A stretch of DNA of 64,000 bases, taken from NCBI GenBank assembly GCA_036275915.1, contig DASUCV010000008.1, positions 1 to 64,000 of the forward strand, read 5' to 3'. The first letter of the stretch is position 1. Each line of letters begins with the position of its first letter. Shown here in pieces: positions 8,866 through 16,615 of the stretch. The stretch is from Candidatus Polarisedimenticolaceae bacterium. Its GTDB lineage: Bacteria > Acidobacteriota > Polarisedimenticolia > Polarisedimenticolales > DASRJG01. The translations under genes and the position numbers were made by a program. The notes beneath the pieces are model-generated. The model did no database searches, had not been told where the DNA came from, and saw only the letters and a list, made by a program, of their open reading frames with translations.

Positions 8866-10871
8866 GCGGGCACCCCGGCCGGAAGCGTGACGGCGACGCG
8901 GGTGCGGGTCTCTCCGGCCTCGGCGTCGATCGTGCCGCCGTGCCGCTCGACGATCGACTTCGCGATGTAGAGGCCTAAGCCCACGCCGGACGACTCGGGC
9001 TCGTCGCCGAGCGAGCGCACGAACGGCTCGAAGAGCTGCGGCTCGACGTCGTCGGCCCAGCCGGGCCCCTCGTCGTCGACCCACAGCACGATCGAGCCGC
9101 CTTTGACCTCGCCGCCGACGCGGATCGCGGTGCCGTCGGGCGCGAACTTCGACGCGTTGGCGAGCAGGTTGACGAACACCTGCGTGAGACGCGGGCCGTC
9201 GCCCGACACGATCGGCAGCGGATGCGGGAGATCGATCTCGATCGCCTGGCGCCTCTGATCGGCGAGAGGGCGGATCATCTCGACGGCTTCCTCGACGACC
9301 GCGTCCAGGCTCACGTCCTGGCGGCGCACGGCCGCGCGCCCGGCTTCGATGCGCACGCTCTCGAGGAGGTTGTCGATGAGCTGCGTGAGTCGCAGGGCGC
9401 CGCGCTGGAGCGCGACCACGAGGCGGTGCGTCTCGTCGGGCGCGAGGTCGGGCAGGCGCTCGAGGAGCAGCTCGAGCGAGGCGAGCTGCGCCGCGAGCGG
9501 GGTCTTGAACTCGTGCGAGATGTTGGCGAGCACGGCATCGCGCAGGCGCCGCGCGGCCTCGACCTCGGTCTCGTCGCGCATGAGCTGGAACTGGCGGTCG
9601 CCCCCCGAGAGCGAGCTCGTGAGGACCACGGTGCGAGGCCGGCCGTCCTTGAGGACGAGACGCTCGGTCGCGCGCGCCTGGCCGCGGAAGCGCGCGTGGA
9701 GGATCGGGCAGTTCTCCTCGCACGGCCGCGGGTCGGGGCGGAGGACGTCGCCGCAGAACCTTCCGGTGGCCTTCTCGGGCGTGGTGCCGACGAGCGCCGC
9801 GGCCTGCGCGCTCATCGTCACGATCCGCCGCTCGCCGTCGACGACGAAGACGCCTTCCGCGATCCCGTCGACCATCGCACGGGCCTCGGACTGCCGGGCG
9901 GCCAGGTCTCCGGTCAGCGTGAGGAGGCGCCGGCGCATCTCCTCCATCGACGCGGCGAGGCGGCCGATCTCCGCCCAGCCCGCCTCGCCCACCGGCGTTC
10001 CGAGGTCGCCGCCGCCGATGCGATCCGCCGCCTCGGTGAGCTGCGTGAGCGGACCGACGATCCGGCGGGCGACGAGGACGGTGAGGAGGAGGGCGACCGT
10101 GCCGATGCCGAGCGTGAGCTGGGCGACGCGGCGCATGAGCTTGATGCGCGCTTCGCGCGCCGGCTGCGTCGGCAGCTCGACGTCCATGAAGCCGACGACA
10201 CGCCCCGTCGCGTCCTCGAGCGCGACGACGGTGGCGTACACCCCGAGGTCGTCCAGCCGGCGCGCCTCGGGCGGCGCGTCGTGGAGGAGCTTGGCGCGAA
10301 GCGGCAGCTTCGGATCGCCGATGCTTCCGATGCCGTGCGCCGCGTCGTCGAACCGGACGGACGCGCCGACGGTCTCGCCGAGCCGCTTCGAGTATGCGCC
10401 GTCGAAAACGACGCCGAGGGCGACGGTCGCCGCGGAGTCGACCGGCGAGCGGGTCGAGGCGACGAGCTGGATCCCGCCCGTCGGGGTCGCGGAGAGCCCG
10501 TCCGTCCATGCGAGCGCGGGGCCCGCCGAGGCGACGACGCGGCCGTTCCTCAGGATCGCCGCCGCGTAAAGCCCGCCTTCCTCGCGAATCGTCGCCAGGT
10601 TCCGCGCGGCCTCGTCGTACCGCCGCTCGGCGAGAGGCGCGGAGAGCTCCGGCTGCGCCGCGACGAGCCGCACCGTCGCCGCGAGCGCGTCCCCCTCGCG
10701 CGCGATGTCGCGCGCCGCGCCGTCGGCCGCGAGACGGACGTGGTCGAGCGCCTCGTCGTCGATGAAGCGGCGCAGAAGGGCGGCCGAGGCGATCGCGAGG
10801 CCGGCCATCGCGAGCAGCACGACCGACACGTTGAGCGCGATCAGGACGGCGCGCAGGCTCGAGCGCCTCAT
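8862..10871 (-). CDS. Membrane sensor histidine kinase with HAMP and cysteine-bearing PAS domain (669 aa)
   Basis: Domain order: membrane helix at about 8-32; a 220-residue extracytoplasmic sensor, probably Cache-like; second membrane helix at about 250-270; HAMP; a PAS domain (about 325-435); HisKA with His453 (NISHEFKTP); and an ATPase domain with N, G1 (VDDEGPGW) and G2 (GVGLGLYIAKS) boxes. The PAS domain carries three closely placed cysteines, Cys373, Cys384 and Cys388 (PCEENCPI), an arrangement often seen in redox- or metal-responsive PAS domains. The ATG lies 12 bases after the cysW stop and the end overlaps the response regulator by GTGA, so it belongs to the sulfate transport transcription unit. 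The ligand is unknown; a sulfur or redox signal is inferred from context. Confidence 0.92.
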   Translation of the reverse strand: MRRSSLRAVLIALNVSVVLLAMAGLAIASAALLRRFIDDEALDHVRLAADGAARDIAREGDALAATVRLVAAQPELSAPLAERRYDEAARNLATIREEGGLYAAAILRNGRVVASAGPALAWTDGLSATPTGGIQLVASTRSPVDSAATVALGVVFDGAYSKRLGETVGASVRFDDAAHGIGSIGDPKLPLRAKLLHDAPPEARRLDDLGVYATVVALEDATGRVVGFMDVELPTQPAREARIKLMRRVAQLTLGIGTVALLLTVLVARRIVGPLTQLTEAADRIGGGDLGTPVGEAGWAEIGRLAASMEEMRRRLLTLTGDLAARQSEARAMVDGIAEGVFVVDGERRIVTMSAQAAALVGTTPEKATGRFCGDVLRPDPRPCEENCPILHARFRGQARATERLVLKDGRPRTVVLTSSLSGGDRQFQLMRDETEVEAARRLRDAVLANISHEFKTPLAAQLASLELLLERLPDLAPDETHRLVVALQRGALRLTQLIDNLLESVRIEAGRAAVRRQDVSLDAVVEEAVEMIRPLADQRRQAIEIDLPHPLPIVSGDGPRLTQVFVNLLANASKFAPDGTAIRVGGEVKGGSIVLWVDDEGPGWADDVEPQLFEPFVRSLGDEPESSGVGLGLYIAKSIVERHGGTIDAEAGETRTRVAVTLPAGVPA

Positions 10872-10883
10872 GACCTCATGCTA

Positions 10884-11714
10884 TCAGCCCGCGCTGCCGT
10901 GGAGGTGGCGCTCGACGACCGCCTTGACCGCGAGCGTGGCGAGCGCGGCGAGGGAGAGGAGCGAGGCGACCGCGAACGCCGCCGAGAATTGATAGTCGTT
11001 GTAGAGGATCTCGACGTGGAGCGGGATCGTGTTCGTCAGCCCCTGGATGTGGCCGGACACGACCGAGACGGCGCCGAACTCCCCGATCGCCCGCGCGTTG
11101 CACAGGATGATCCCGTAGAGGAGGCCCCAGCGGATCTTGGGGAGGCTGACGTGGACGAACATCCGCCAGCCCGAGGCGCCGAGCGTCAGCGCGGCCTCCT
11201 CGTCGTCGTTGGCCTGGCTCTCCATGAGCGGGAGCAGCTCCCGCACGACGAACGGCGAGGTCACGAAGAGCGTGGCGAGGATCATGCCGGGGACGGCGAA
11301 GATGATCTTGATGTCGTGCGCCTGGAGCCACGGACCGAAGAAGCCGTGCGCGCCGAAGAGGAGGACGAAGACCATCCCCGAGACGACCGGCGACACGGCG
11401 AACGGCGCGTCCAGGATCGTGATGAGGAGCGCGCGGCCGGTGAACTCGAACTTGGCGATCGCCCACGCCGCGGCGACGCCGAAGACGACGTTGATCGGCA
11501 CGACGGTCGCCGCAATCTCGAGCGTGAGCTTGATCGCCTCCCGGGCATTCGGATCGGCGATCGCGGTGAGGTACGCCGCGGCGCCCTTCTCGAACGCCTT
11601 GACGAAGACGGCGACGAGCGGAAGGAAGAGAACGAGCAGGAGGAAGACGAGCGCGGTCCCGATGAGCAGGGCGCGCGTCAGCGGGCTCTCGTCGCGGTGA
11701 TGCGGCCTGGTCAC
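10884..11714 (-). CDS. cysW: Sulfate/thiosulfate ABC transporter permease CysW
   Basis: This is a 276-residue inner-membrane permease of the binding-protein-dependent type with about six helices. The cytoplasmic loop motif that docks the ATPase is visible as EEAALTLGASGWRMF, with ARAIGEFGAVSVVSG following, which is characteristic of the CysW/CysT family. The translational start is taken as GTG 11714, which overlaps the stop of cysT (GTGA); this gives a length close to the 291 residues of the E. coli protein. It works with CysT, the binding protein and the ATPase encoded just upstream to import sulfate or thiosulfate. Confidence 0.92.
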   Translation of the reverse strand: MTRPHHRDESPLTRALLIGTALVFLLLVLFLPLVAVFVKAFEKGAAAYLTAIADPNAREAIKLTLEIAATVVPINVVFGVAAAWAIAKFEFTGRALLITILDAPFAVSPVVSGMVFVLLFGAHGFFGPWLQAHDIKIIFAVPGMILATLFVTSPFVVRELLPLMESQANDDEEAALTLGASGWRMFVHVSLPKIRWGLLYGIILCNARAIGEFGAVSVVSGHIQGLTNTIPLHVEILYNDYQFSAAFAVASLLSLAALATLAVKAVVERHLHGSAG

Positions 11715-12550
11715 GCGATGTCCCCGGTCTTGAGGCGCGCCGCCGCACGCCGTGTCATCGCGCCGATCGCGAAGAGCATGGTGAACGAGGCGACGAGGAA
11801 GACGAGCGCCACGGCGGTGGCCCCGGCGTAGTCGTACTGCTCGAGCTTGATCATGATGAGGAGCGGCGTGATCTCCGAGACCATCGGCATGTTGCCGGCG
11901 ATGAAGACGATCGACCCGTACTCGCCGAGCCCGCGCGCGAAGGCGAGCGCGAAGCCGGTCGCGAGCGCGGGCATGAGCACCGGGAGGACGACGCGCACGA
12001 CCGTGGCGAAGCGGCCCGCGCCGAGCACCGCCGCCGCGTCCTCGAGCTCCGGCGAGAGGTCCTCGAGCACCGGTTGCACGGTGCGGACGACGAACGGCAG
12101 CCCGATGAACGTGAGCGCGACGATGATGCCGAGCGGCGTGTAGGCGACCTTCACGTGATAGGGCGCGAGGTACCGCCCGACCCATCCGTTCTCGGCGTAG
12201 AGCGAGGTGAGCGCGATGCCGGCGACCGCGGTGGGCAACGCGAACGGAAGGTCGACGAGCCCGTCGATGAGACGGCGCCCGGGGAAGCGGTAGCGCACCA
12301 GGACCCAGGCGACGAGGACTCCGAAGACCGCGTTGATCGACGCGGCGGCCGCTGCGGTCACGATGCTCAGGCGGTACGCGGCGAGCGCGCGCGGCGCGCT
12401 GACCGCCGCCCAGAACGCGGACGGCCCGAGGGAGGCCGACTTCAAGACGAGGGCCGCGAGCGGGATCAGGATGAGGAGCGACACGTAGCCGACCGTCATC
12501 GAGATCGCAGGCCGGAATCCCGGCAGGACGCGGCGGCCCGAGACGCTCAC
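11711..12550 (-). CDS. cysT: Sulfate/thiosulfate ABC transporter permease CysT (CysU)
   Basis: This second permease subunit has 279 residues. An N-terminal helix ([17 protein letters not shown]) is followed by about five more, and the ATPase-docking motif reads [16 protein letters not shown]. The segment [19 protein letters not shown] is diagnostic for the CysT family. The start is GTG 12550, overlapping the stop of the binding-protein gene by four bases, and the end overlaps cysW the same way. It forms the membrane channel with CysW. Confidence 0.92.
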   Translation of the reverse strand: MSVSGRRVLPGFRPAISMTVGYVSLLILIPLAALVLKSASLGPSAFWAAVSAPRALAAYRLSIVTAAAAASINAVFGVLVAWVLVRYRFPGRRLIDGLVDLPFALPTAVAGIALTSLYAENGWVGRYLAPYHVKVAYTPLGIIVALTFIGLPFVVRTVQPVLEDLSPELEDAAAVLGAGRFATVVRVVLPVLMPALATGFALAFARGLGEYGSIVFIAGNMPMVSEITPLLIMIKLEQYDYAGATAVALVFLVASFTMLFAIGAMTRRAAARLKTGDIA

Positions 12551-13542
12551 TTCGCGGCCCCGAAGATCTGATCGAACACGCCTCCGTCGGCGAAGTGCTG
12601 CTTCTGCGCCTTGTCCCACCCGCCGAACGCGGTGTCGATCGTGAACATCTCGACCGGCCCGAACTGGTCCTTGTACTTCGCGGCGACCGCGGGATCGCGC
12701 GGCCGGTAGTAGTGCTTCGCGGCGATCTCCTGCCCTTCGGGCGCGTAGAGAAACTGGAGGTACGCGCGCGCGACCTCGGCGATCCCGTGCTTCGCGGCGA
12801 TCTTCTCGACGACCGCGACCGGAGGCTCGGCCTTGATCGACATCGAGGGGACGACGAGCTCGAACTTGTCCTTGCCCAGCTCCTTCATGGCGAGGAGCGC
12901 CTCGTTCTCCCACGCGATGAGGACGTCGCCGATCCCGCGCTCGACGAACGTCACCGTCGAGGCGCGCGCGCCGGTGTCGAGGATCGGCGCGTTCTTGTAG
13001 AGCTTCGCGACGAAGTCCTTCGCCTTCGCGTCGTCGCCGAGCTTCCTCTTCGCGTAGCCCCACGCGGCGAGGTAATTCCACCGTGCGCCGCCCGACGTCT
13101 TGGGGTTCGGCGTGATGACCTGGATCCCGGGCTTCACGAGATCGTCCCAATCCTTGATCGCCTTCGGATTCCCCTTGCGGACGAGGAAGACGATCGTCGA
13201 CGTGTACGGGCACGCGCCGTCCGGGAGCTTCGTCCTCCAGTCGGGCGCGATGAGTCCCGAGACGGCGATGGCATCGATGTCGTACGCGAGCGCCAGCGTG
13301 ACGACGTCGGCCTCGAGGCCGTCCGCCACCGCGCGCGCCTGCTTTCCCGATCCGCCGTGCGACTGCTGGACCCGGACGTCGTCGCCGGTCTTCGCCTTCC
13401 ACATCTTCGAGAACGCCTCGTTGAACTCCTTGTAGAGCTCGCGCGTCGGGTCGTAGGAGACGTTGAGGAGCTTGACTTCCTTGGCCAAGACGCAGGTCGC
13501 GGCGAGGAGGACGAGCGTCGAGGCGAAGATGCGCATTCTCAT
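12547..13542 (-). CDS. Periplasmic sulfate/thiosulfate-binding protein
   Basis: This 331-residue solute-binding protein has a signal peptide ([20 protein letters not shown]) with the cut expected after Ala20. Family signatures are [17 protein letters not shown] near the N-terminus, [20 protein letters not shown] for the anion-binding loop, and [19 protein letters not shown]. These match the Sbp/CysP family that delivers sulfate or thiosulfate to CysT/CysW. It overlaps cysA upstream (ATGA) and cysT downstream (GTGA). Sequence inspection alone does not separate sulfate (Sbp) from thiosulfate (CysP) preference, so no symbol is given. Confidence 0.93.
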   Translation of the reverse strand: MRMRIFASTLVLLAATCVLAKEVKLLNVSYDPTRELYKEFNEAFSKMWKAKTGDDVRVQQSHGGSGKQARAVADGLEADVVTLALAYDIDAIAVSGLIAPDWRTKLPDGACPYTSTIVFLVRKGNPKAIKDWDDLVKPGIQVITPNPKTSGGARWNYLAAWGYAKRKLGDDAKAKDFVAKLYKNAPILDTGARASTVTFVERGIGDVLIAWENEALLAMKELGKDKFELVVPSMSIKAEPPVAVVEKIAAKHGIAEVARAYLQFLYAPEGQEIAAKHYYRPRDPAVAAKYKDQFGPVEMFTIDTAFGGWDKAQKQHFADGGVFDQIFGAAK

Positions 13543-15347
13543 GACGTGGACCTCACGATGAGCACCGACGGCGCCTTCGGTGACGCCAGGAGGCGGCCGA
13601 CGACGCCGCCGAGCGGCTCTCCAGGATCAGCGAGACCGGCGGGCGAACCGACGACGACGAGACCGTACCGGCCGCTCGCGGCCTCGGCCTCGATCGCCTC
13701 GGCGGGGTCGCCCATGAGGACCTTCGTGGTGACGGTGATGCGCGACGAGGCGAGCGTCTTCGCGCCCGCAGCGACGAACCGCTCGGCCTGCGCGGTCGAG
13801 CCGGGATCCGGCTCGTCGCCGGGAACGACCATCATCACGGTGACGTCGCCCCCGACGTGACGGAGCAGGCGGCCCGCGAAGAGGATGTCGACCTTCCCCT
13901 GCTCGCCGCCCGCGACGCACAGGAGCGCGCGCTCGAGCGGCACCTCGGCGGGCCGGATGACGAGGACGTGCTGATCGCCTCCCGCCATGAGACGCGGAAC
14001 GACGTCGACCGCCGTGTCGCCGGCGGGCGAGGCGATGACGAGATCGACCGGGTCGCGCTCGGACTCGCGCGTCACCGCCTCTTCCAGATCGCCGACGAGG
14101 CGCCGCGTCTCGGCGCCCCGTACGGCGAGGACGCCGTCGCCCGCGAGCACGGTGAGACGTGCCGCTGCGCGTGCCGCGAGCTTGACCGCATGCTCGATCG
14201 CGATGCGGTCGCCGATCTCCGGCCCCGCGACCGCGACCATGCGAAGGCCGGGGTGCGGAAGCGCATGGATACGCCTCAGGCCGACCCACGCGCTGTCCCC
14301 GGCCGCGAGCGGATAACGCCGGGCCTGGTGCTGCGAGCGGCTCGCCTCGACGACGATCCCCTCCTCGCCGAAGACCGGCGGCGGCTCGATCATGCGCACG
14401 CCGGTCAGCTCGGGAAGTCGGAGCCGGAGACGCTCGATCGAGCCGAAGAAGGCGCTCTCCTCGACGACCGCCTTGCCGAGGAGAGGCCAGTCGAGCGCCT
14501 CGCGCGCGTCCTTCACGGCGACGTCCTCGGGGCGGAAGAGGACCTGGACGCGGCCGGTCTCCTGGCCCTGCGTCTTGAGCGGGAAGAGGCATGGGCCGAC
14601 GCGAACGCCCTGCGGCTCGTTGATCCCGACGATGAGGTTCGCCGCTCCGAGAAAGCGAGCGACGAACTCCGTCCGCGGCCGCGCGTACAGCTCGAGCGGC
14701 GGGCCGGCCTCGAGGAGGCGCCCCTGGTGGAGGACGGCGACCCGGTCGGCGACCTCGAACGCTTCCTCCTGGTCGTGTGTCACGAAGATCGCCGCGACCG
14801 CCAGCTCGCGCTGGATGCGATGGACGGCGCGGCGCAGCTCGACGCGGATCTTCGCGTCGAGCGCTCCGAACGGCTCGTCGAGGAGGAGCACCTCGGGCTG
14901 GTGCGCGAGCGCGCGTGCGAGCGCGACCCGCTGCTGCTGCCCGCCCGAGAGCTGCCCCGGCATCCGCGCGCCGAGACCTGCCAGACCGACCAGCTCGAGC
15001 AGCTCCTCACGCCGCCGCTTGCGCGTCTCGCGCGCGACGTTCCTGATCTTGAGCGCGAACTCGATGTTCTCGGCGACGGTCATGTGCGGGAAGAGGGCGT
15101 AGTGCTGGAAGACGAGCCCTACCCCGCGCTTCTGCGGCGGTAGATTCGTCACATCGCGGCCGTGGAGGATCACGCGCCCGTGGTCGCACGGCGTGAGCCC
15201 CGCGATCATCCTCAGGATCGTGCTCTTCCCGCTGCCGCTCGGGCCCAGGAGCACGAGCAGCTCGCCGTCGCCGATCTCGAGCGACACCTGGTTCACGATC
15301 GCGTGCCGGTCGATCCGCTTCGTGATCTGGTCGAGGACGATGGACAT
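13539..15347 (-). CDS. cysA: Sulfate ABC transporter ATPase (CysA) fused to C-terminal universal-stress-protein-like domains
   Basis: Residues 1 to about 240 form a CysA-type ATPase: Walker [10 protein letters not shown] (35-43), signature LSGGQQQR (133-140), Walker B LLLDEP and the switch histidine at about 191. A TOBE-like part follows to about 365. The last 235 residues are not normal for CysA. They look like two UspA-type units: a degenerate one ([20 protein letters not shown], about 372-466) and a better one (about 472-600) with [18 protein letters not shown] and PSVLIVRS, the USP nucleotide-binding pattern. The chain is 602 residues against about 365 for E. coli CysA. The ATG at 15347 follows a TACGTT hexamer (15355-15360) by 7 bases and also has an adjacent GAGG. 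It heads a run of six coupled genes. The fusion suggests nucleotide- or stress-dependent control of sulfate uptake; this is inference. Confidence 0.9.
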   Translation of the reverse strand: MSIVLDQITKRIDRHAIVNQVSLEIGDGELLVLLGPSGSGKSTILRMIAGLTPCDHGRVILHGRDVTNLPPQKRGVGLVFQHYALFPHMTVAENIEFALKIRNVARETRKRRREELLELVGLAGLGARMPGQLSGGQQQRVALARALAHQPEVLLLDEPFGALDAKIRVELRRAVHRIQRELAVAAIFVTHDQEEAFEVADRVAVLHQGRLLEAGPPLELYARPRTEFVARFLGAANLIVGINEPQGVRVGPCLFPLKTQGQETGRVQVLFRPEDVAVKDAREALDWPLLGKAVVEESAFFGSIERLRLRLPELTGVRMIEPPPVFGEEGIVVEASRSQHQARRYPLAAGDSAWVGLRRIHALPHPGLRMVAVAGPEIGDRIAIEHAVKLAARAAARLTVLAGDGVLAVRGAETRRLVGDLEEAVTRESERDPVDLVIASPAGDTAVDVVPRLMAGGDQHVLVIRPAEVPLERALLCVAGGEQGKVDILFAGRLLRHVGGDVTVMMVVPGDEPDPGSTAQAERFVAAGAKTLASSRITVTTKVLMGDPAEAIEAEAASGRYGLVVVGSPAGLADPGEPLGGVVGRLLASPKAPSVLIVRSTS

Positions 15348-15354
15348 CCTCGTT

Positions 15355-15360
15355 AACGTA
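15355..15360 (-). promoter_or_regulatory. -10-like hexamer upstream of the sulfate transport operon
   Basis: TACGTT on the minus strand lies 7 bases before the cysA start. No matching -35 is obvious. It is one of several starts in this window with a -10-like hexamer 6-10 bases upstream. Confidence 0.3.
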
Positions 15361-15408
15361 TCCGAAGCGCGGTGACAGGGCGGTTCCAACGAAAGCAGAA
15401 TGTCCCAA

Positions 15409-15990
15409 TTACCGCATGGCCTTCGGCCCCGATACATCGGGATGGCCCTTGAGCACGAACCGGTAGCGCTTGCTCGCGTGCGTGCCGGCGTAGTCGACGC
15501 CGATGCGCCGCGTCCGCCGGACTTTCGCGTCTGGGACGCGAGGCGCGTCTTCGAGCCACAACGGGCCGGTCAGGAACGACGACCCGTCGAGCGTGCGGTC
15601 GATACGGAACGCCTTCGTGAGACGGCCGGGGCCGGACGCCGACACCCCCGGCCGGGGTGACTCCGCGGCGCGCAGGAGCACCGCCGACGGCGTCCCGGCG
15701 ACTCCCGTGACGACGTTCACGCAGTGGTGCATCCCATAAACGAAGTAGACGTAGGCCAGTCCGCCGTCCTCGAACATCCACCGGTTGCGCTCGGTCCGTC
15801 CGCGGTACGCGTGGCTCGCGCGGTCGTTGAAGCCGTCGTACGCCTCGACCTCGACGAGCCGGCCACGGAGCACCGTCCCATCGGGCAGTCGCCGACAAAG
15901 GACCTTTCCGAGCAGATCGCGTGCGACGGAAAGCGCGTCGCGTCCGTAGAAGGAAGCAGGGAGGCGTCGTAGGCTCTCGGCCGAGCTCAT
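15409..15990 (-). CDS. 3-methyladenine DNA glycosylase, AAG/MPG family
   Basis: This 193-residue base-excision repair enzyme removes alkylated purines. Family motifs are RDLLGKVLCRRLPDG, the catalytic loop LVEVEAYDGFNDRASHA (its glutamate activates water), the DNA-intercalating region YVYFVYGMHHCVNVV, and SGPGRLTKAFRID near the C-terminal third. Length and motif order fit the AAG/MPG family (the mammalian type), not E. coli AlkA or Tag. The ATG at 15990 lies just 24 bases from the divergent start at 16015, so its promoter must sit inside or next to the opposite gene. Confidence 0.93.
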   Translation of the reverse strand: MSSAESLRRLPASFYGRDALSVARDLLGKVLCRRLPDGTVLRGRLVEVEAYDGFNDRASHAYRGRTERNRWMFEDGGLAYVYFVYGMHHCVNVVTGVAGTPSAVLLRAAESPRPGVSASGPGRLTKAFRIDRTLDGSSFLTGPLWLEDAPRVPDAKVRRTRRIGVDYAGTHASKRYRFVLKGHPDVSGPKAMR

Positions 15991-16014
15991 TGCGCCCCAA
16001 CCAGGGAGGACCCC

Positions 16015-16590
16015 ATGAGATTCCGGAACCCGGTCACGATCGCGCTCCTCGTCCTCGCCGCCGCGGCGGTCTTCGTCGTGACACCGGCGCGCCGCGCGCT
16101 CGGCGACGAGGCCCAGTCGGTGGCTTCGGTCCTCGTCACCAACTTCCCCAAGGTCTGGAGCATCTCCGGGAAGGTCGACGTCGATGGCCCGATCCGCCAT
16201 GCACGCTACATCCCGATGCGCGAGATCGTCGTTCCCCCCGTCAACCCCAAGGACACGATCCGCCTCGTCCAGGGCGGCACGATCGAGACCGACGGGTTCA
16301 CCGCCATGGTGCTGGGGTTGTCGGGACAGATCAAGGGCGAGATCACCCGCGGCGGAACGGTCGGCGTTTTCGTCCTGCCCGACGAGGAGCAGGTCGTCCA
16401 CGCGTTCGAGGAGAAGGGGATGATGCAGTTCATGACCGAGATCAACGCTCCGGGCATTTCCGCCGCCTCGCCGTACTTCTCGTCGGAGCAGACTCGGATC
16501 CTGGTCGGCTTCCCCCGCTATCGCACCTACTTCTACAACTCGAGCGACAAATCGGTGAGCGTCAACCTGTTCGCGTATCTGACGAACTGA
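16015..16590 (+). CDS. Secreted hypothetical protein (191 aa)
   Basis: The N-terminus (MRFRNPVTIALLVLAAAAVF) is a signal peptide or single anchor helix followed by a soluble, beta-rich domain. A strong Shine-Dalgarno (GGGAGGA, 16004-16010) precedes the ATG. The central region mentions no known catalytic motif; segments such as GTIETDGFTAMVLGLSGQIK and VGFPRYRTYFYN look like beta-sandwich strands. The protein is probably exported. It is divergent from the glycosylase gene and 25 bases upstream of the YdeP-type oxidoreductase start. I do not recognise a named family. Confidence 0.75.
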   Translation: MRFRNPVTIALLVLAAAAVFVVTPARRALGDEAQSVASVLVTNFPKVWSISGKVDVDGPIRHARYIPMREIVVPPVNPKDTIRLVQGGTIETDGFTAMVLGLSGQIKGEITRGGTVGVFVLPDEEQVVHAFEEKGMMQFMTEINAPGISAASPYFSSEQTRILVGFPRYRTYFYNSSDKSVSVNLFAYLTN

Positions 16591-16602
16591 CGGCCCAAAC
16601 TG

Positions 16603-16608
16603 TAGACT
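16603..16608 (+). promoter_or_regulatory. -10-like hexamer before the molybdopterin oxidoreductase
   Basis: TAGACT lies 7 bases before GTG 16616, with no room for a Shine-Dalgarno. This spacing would put the transcript start at the GTG itself. Confidence 0.35.
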
Positions 16609-16615
16609 GGGCTTC

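Noticed and set aside
13627-14592. Separate gene for the USP-like part of CysA
   Set aside because: The 321-codon frame here is in another reading frame and Arg-rich. The USP-like residues are continuous with the ATPase frame, and no internal start with a ribosome binding site stands out.
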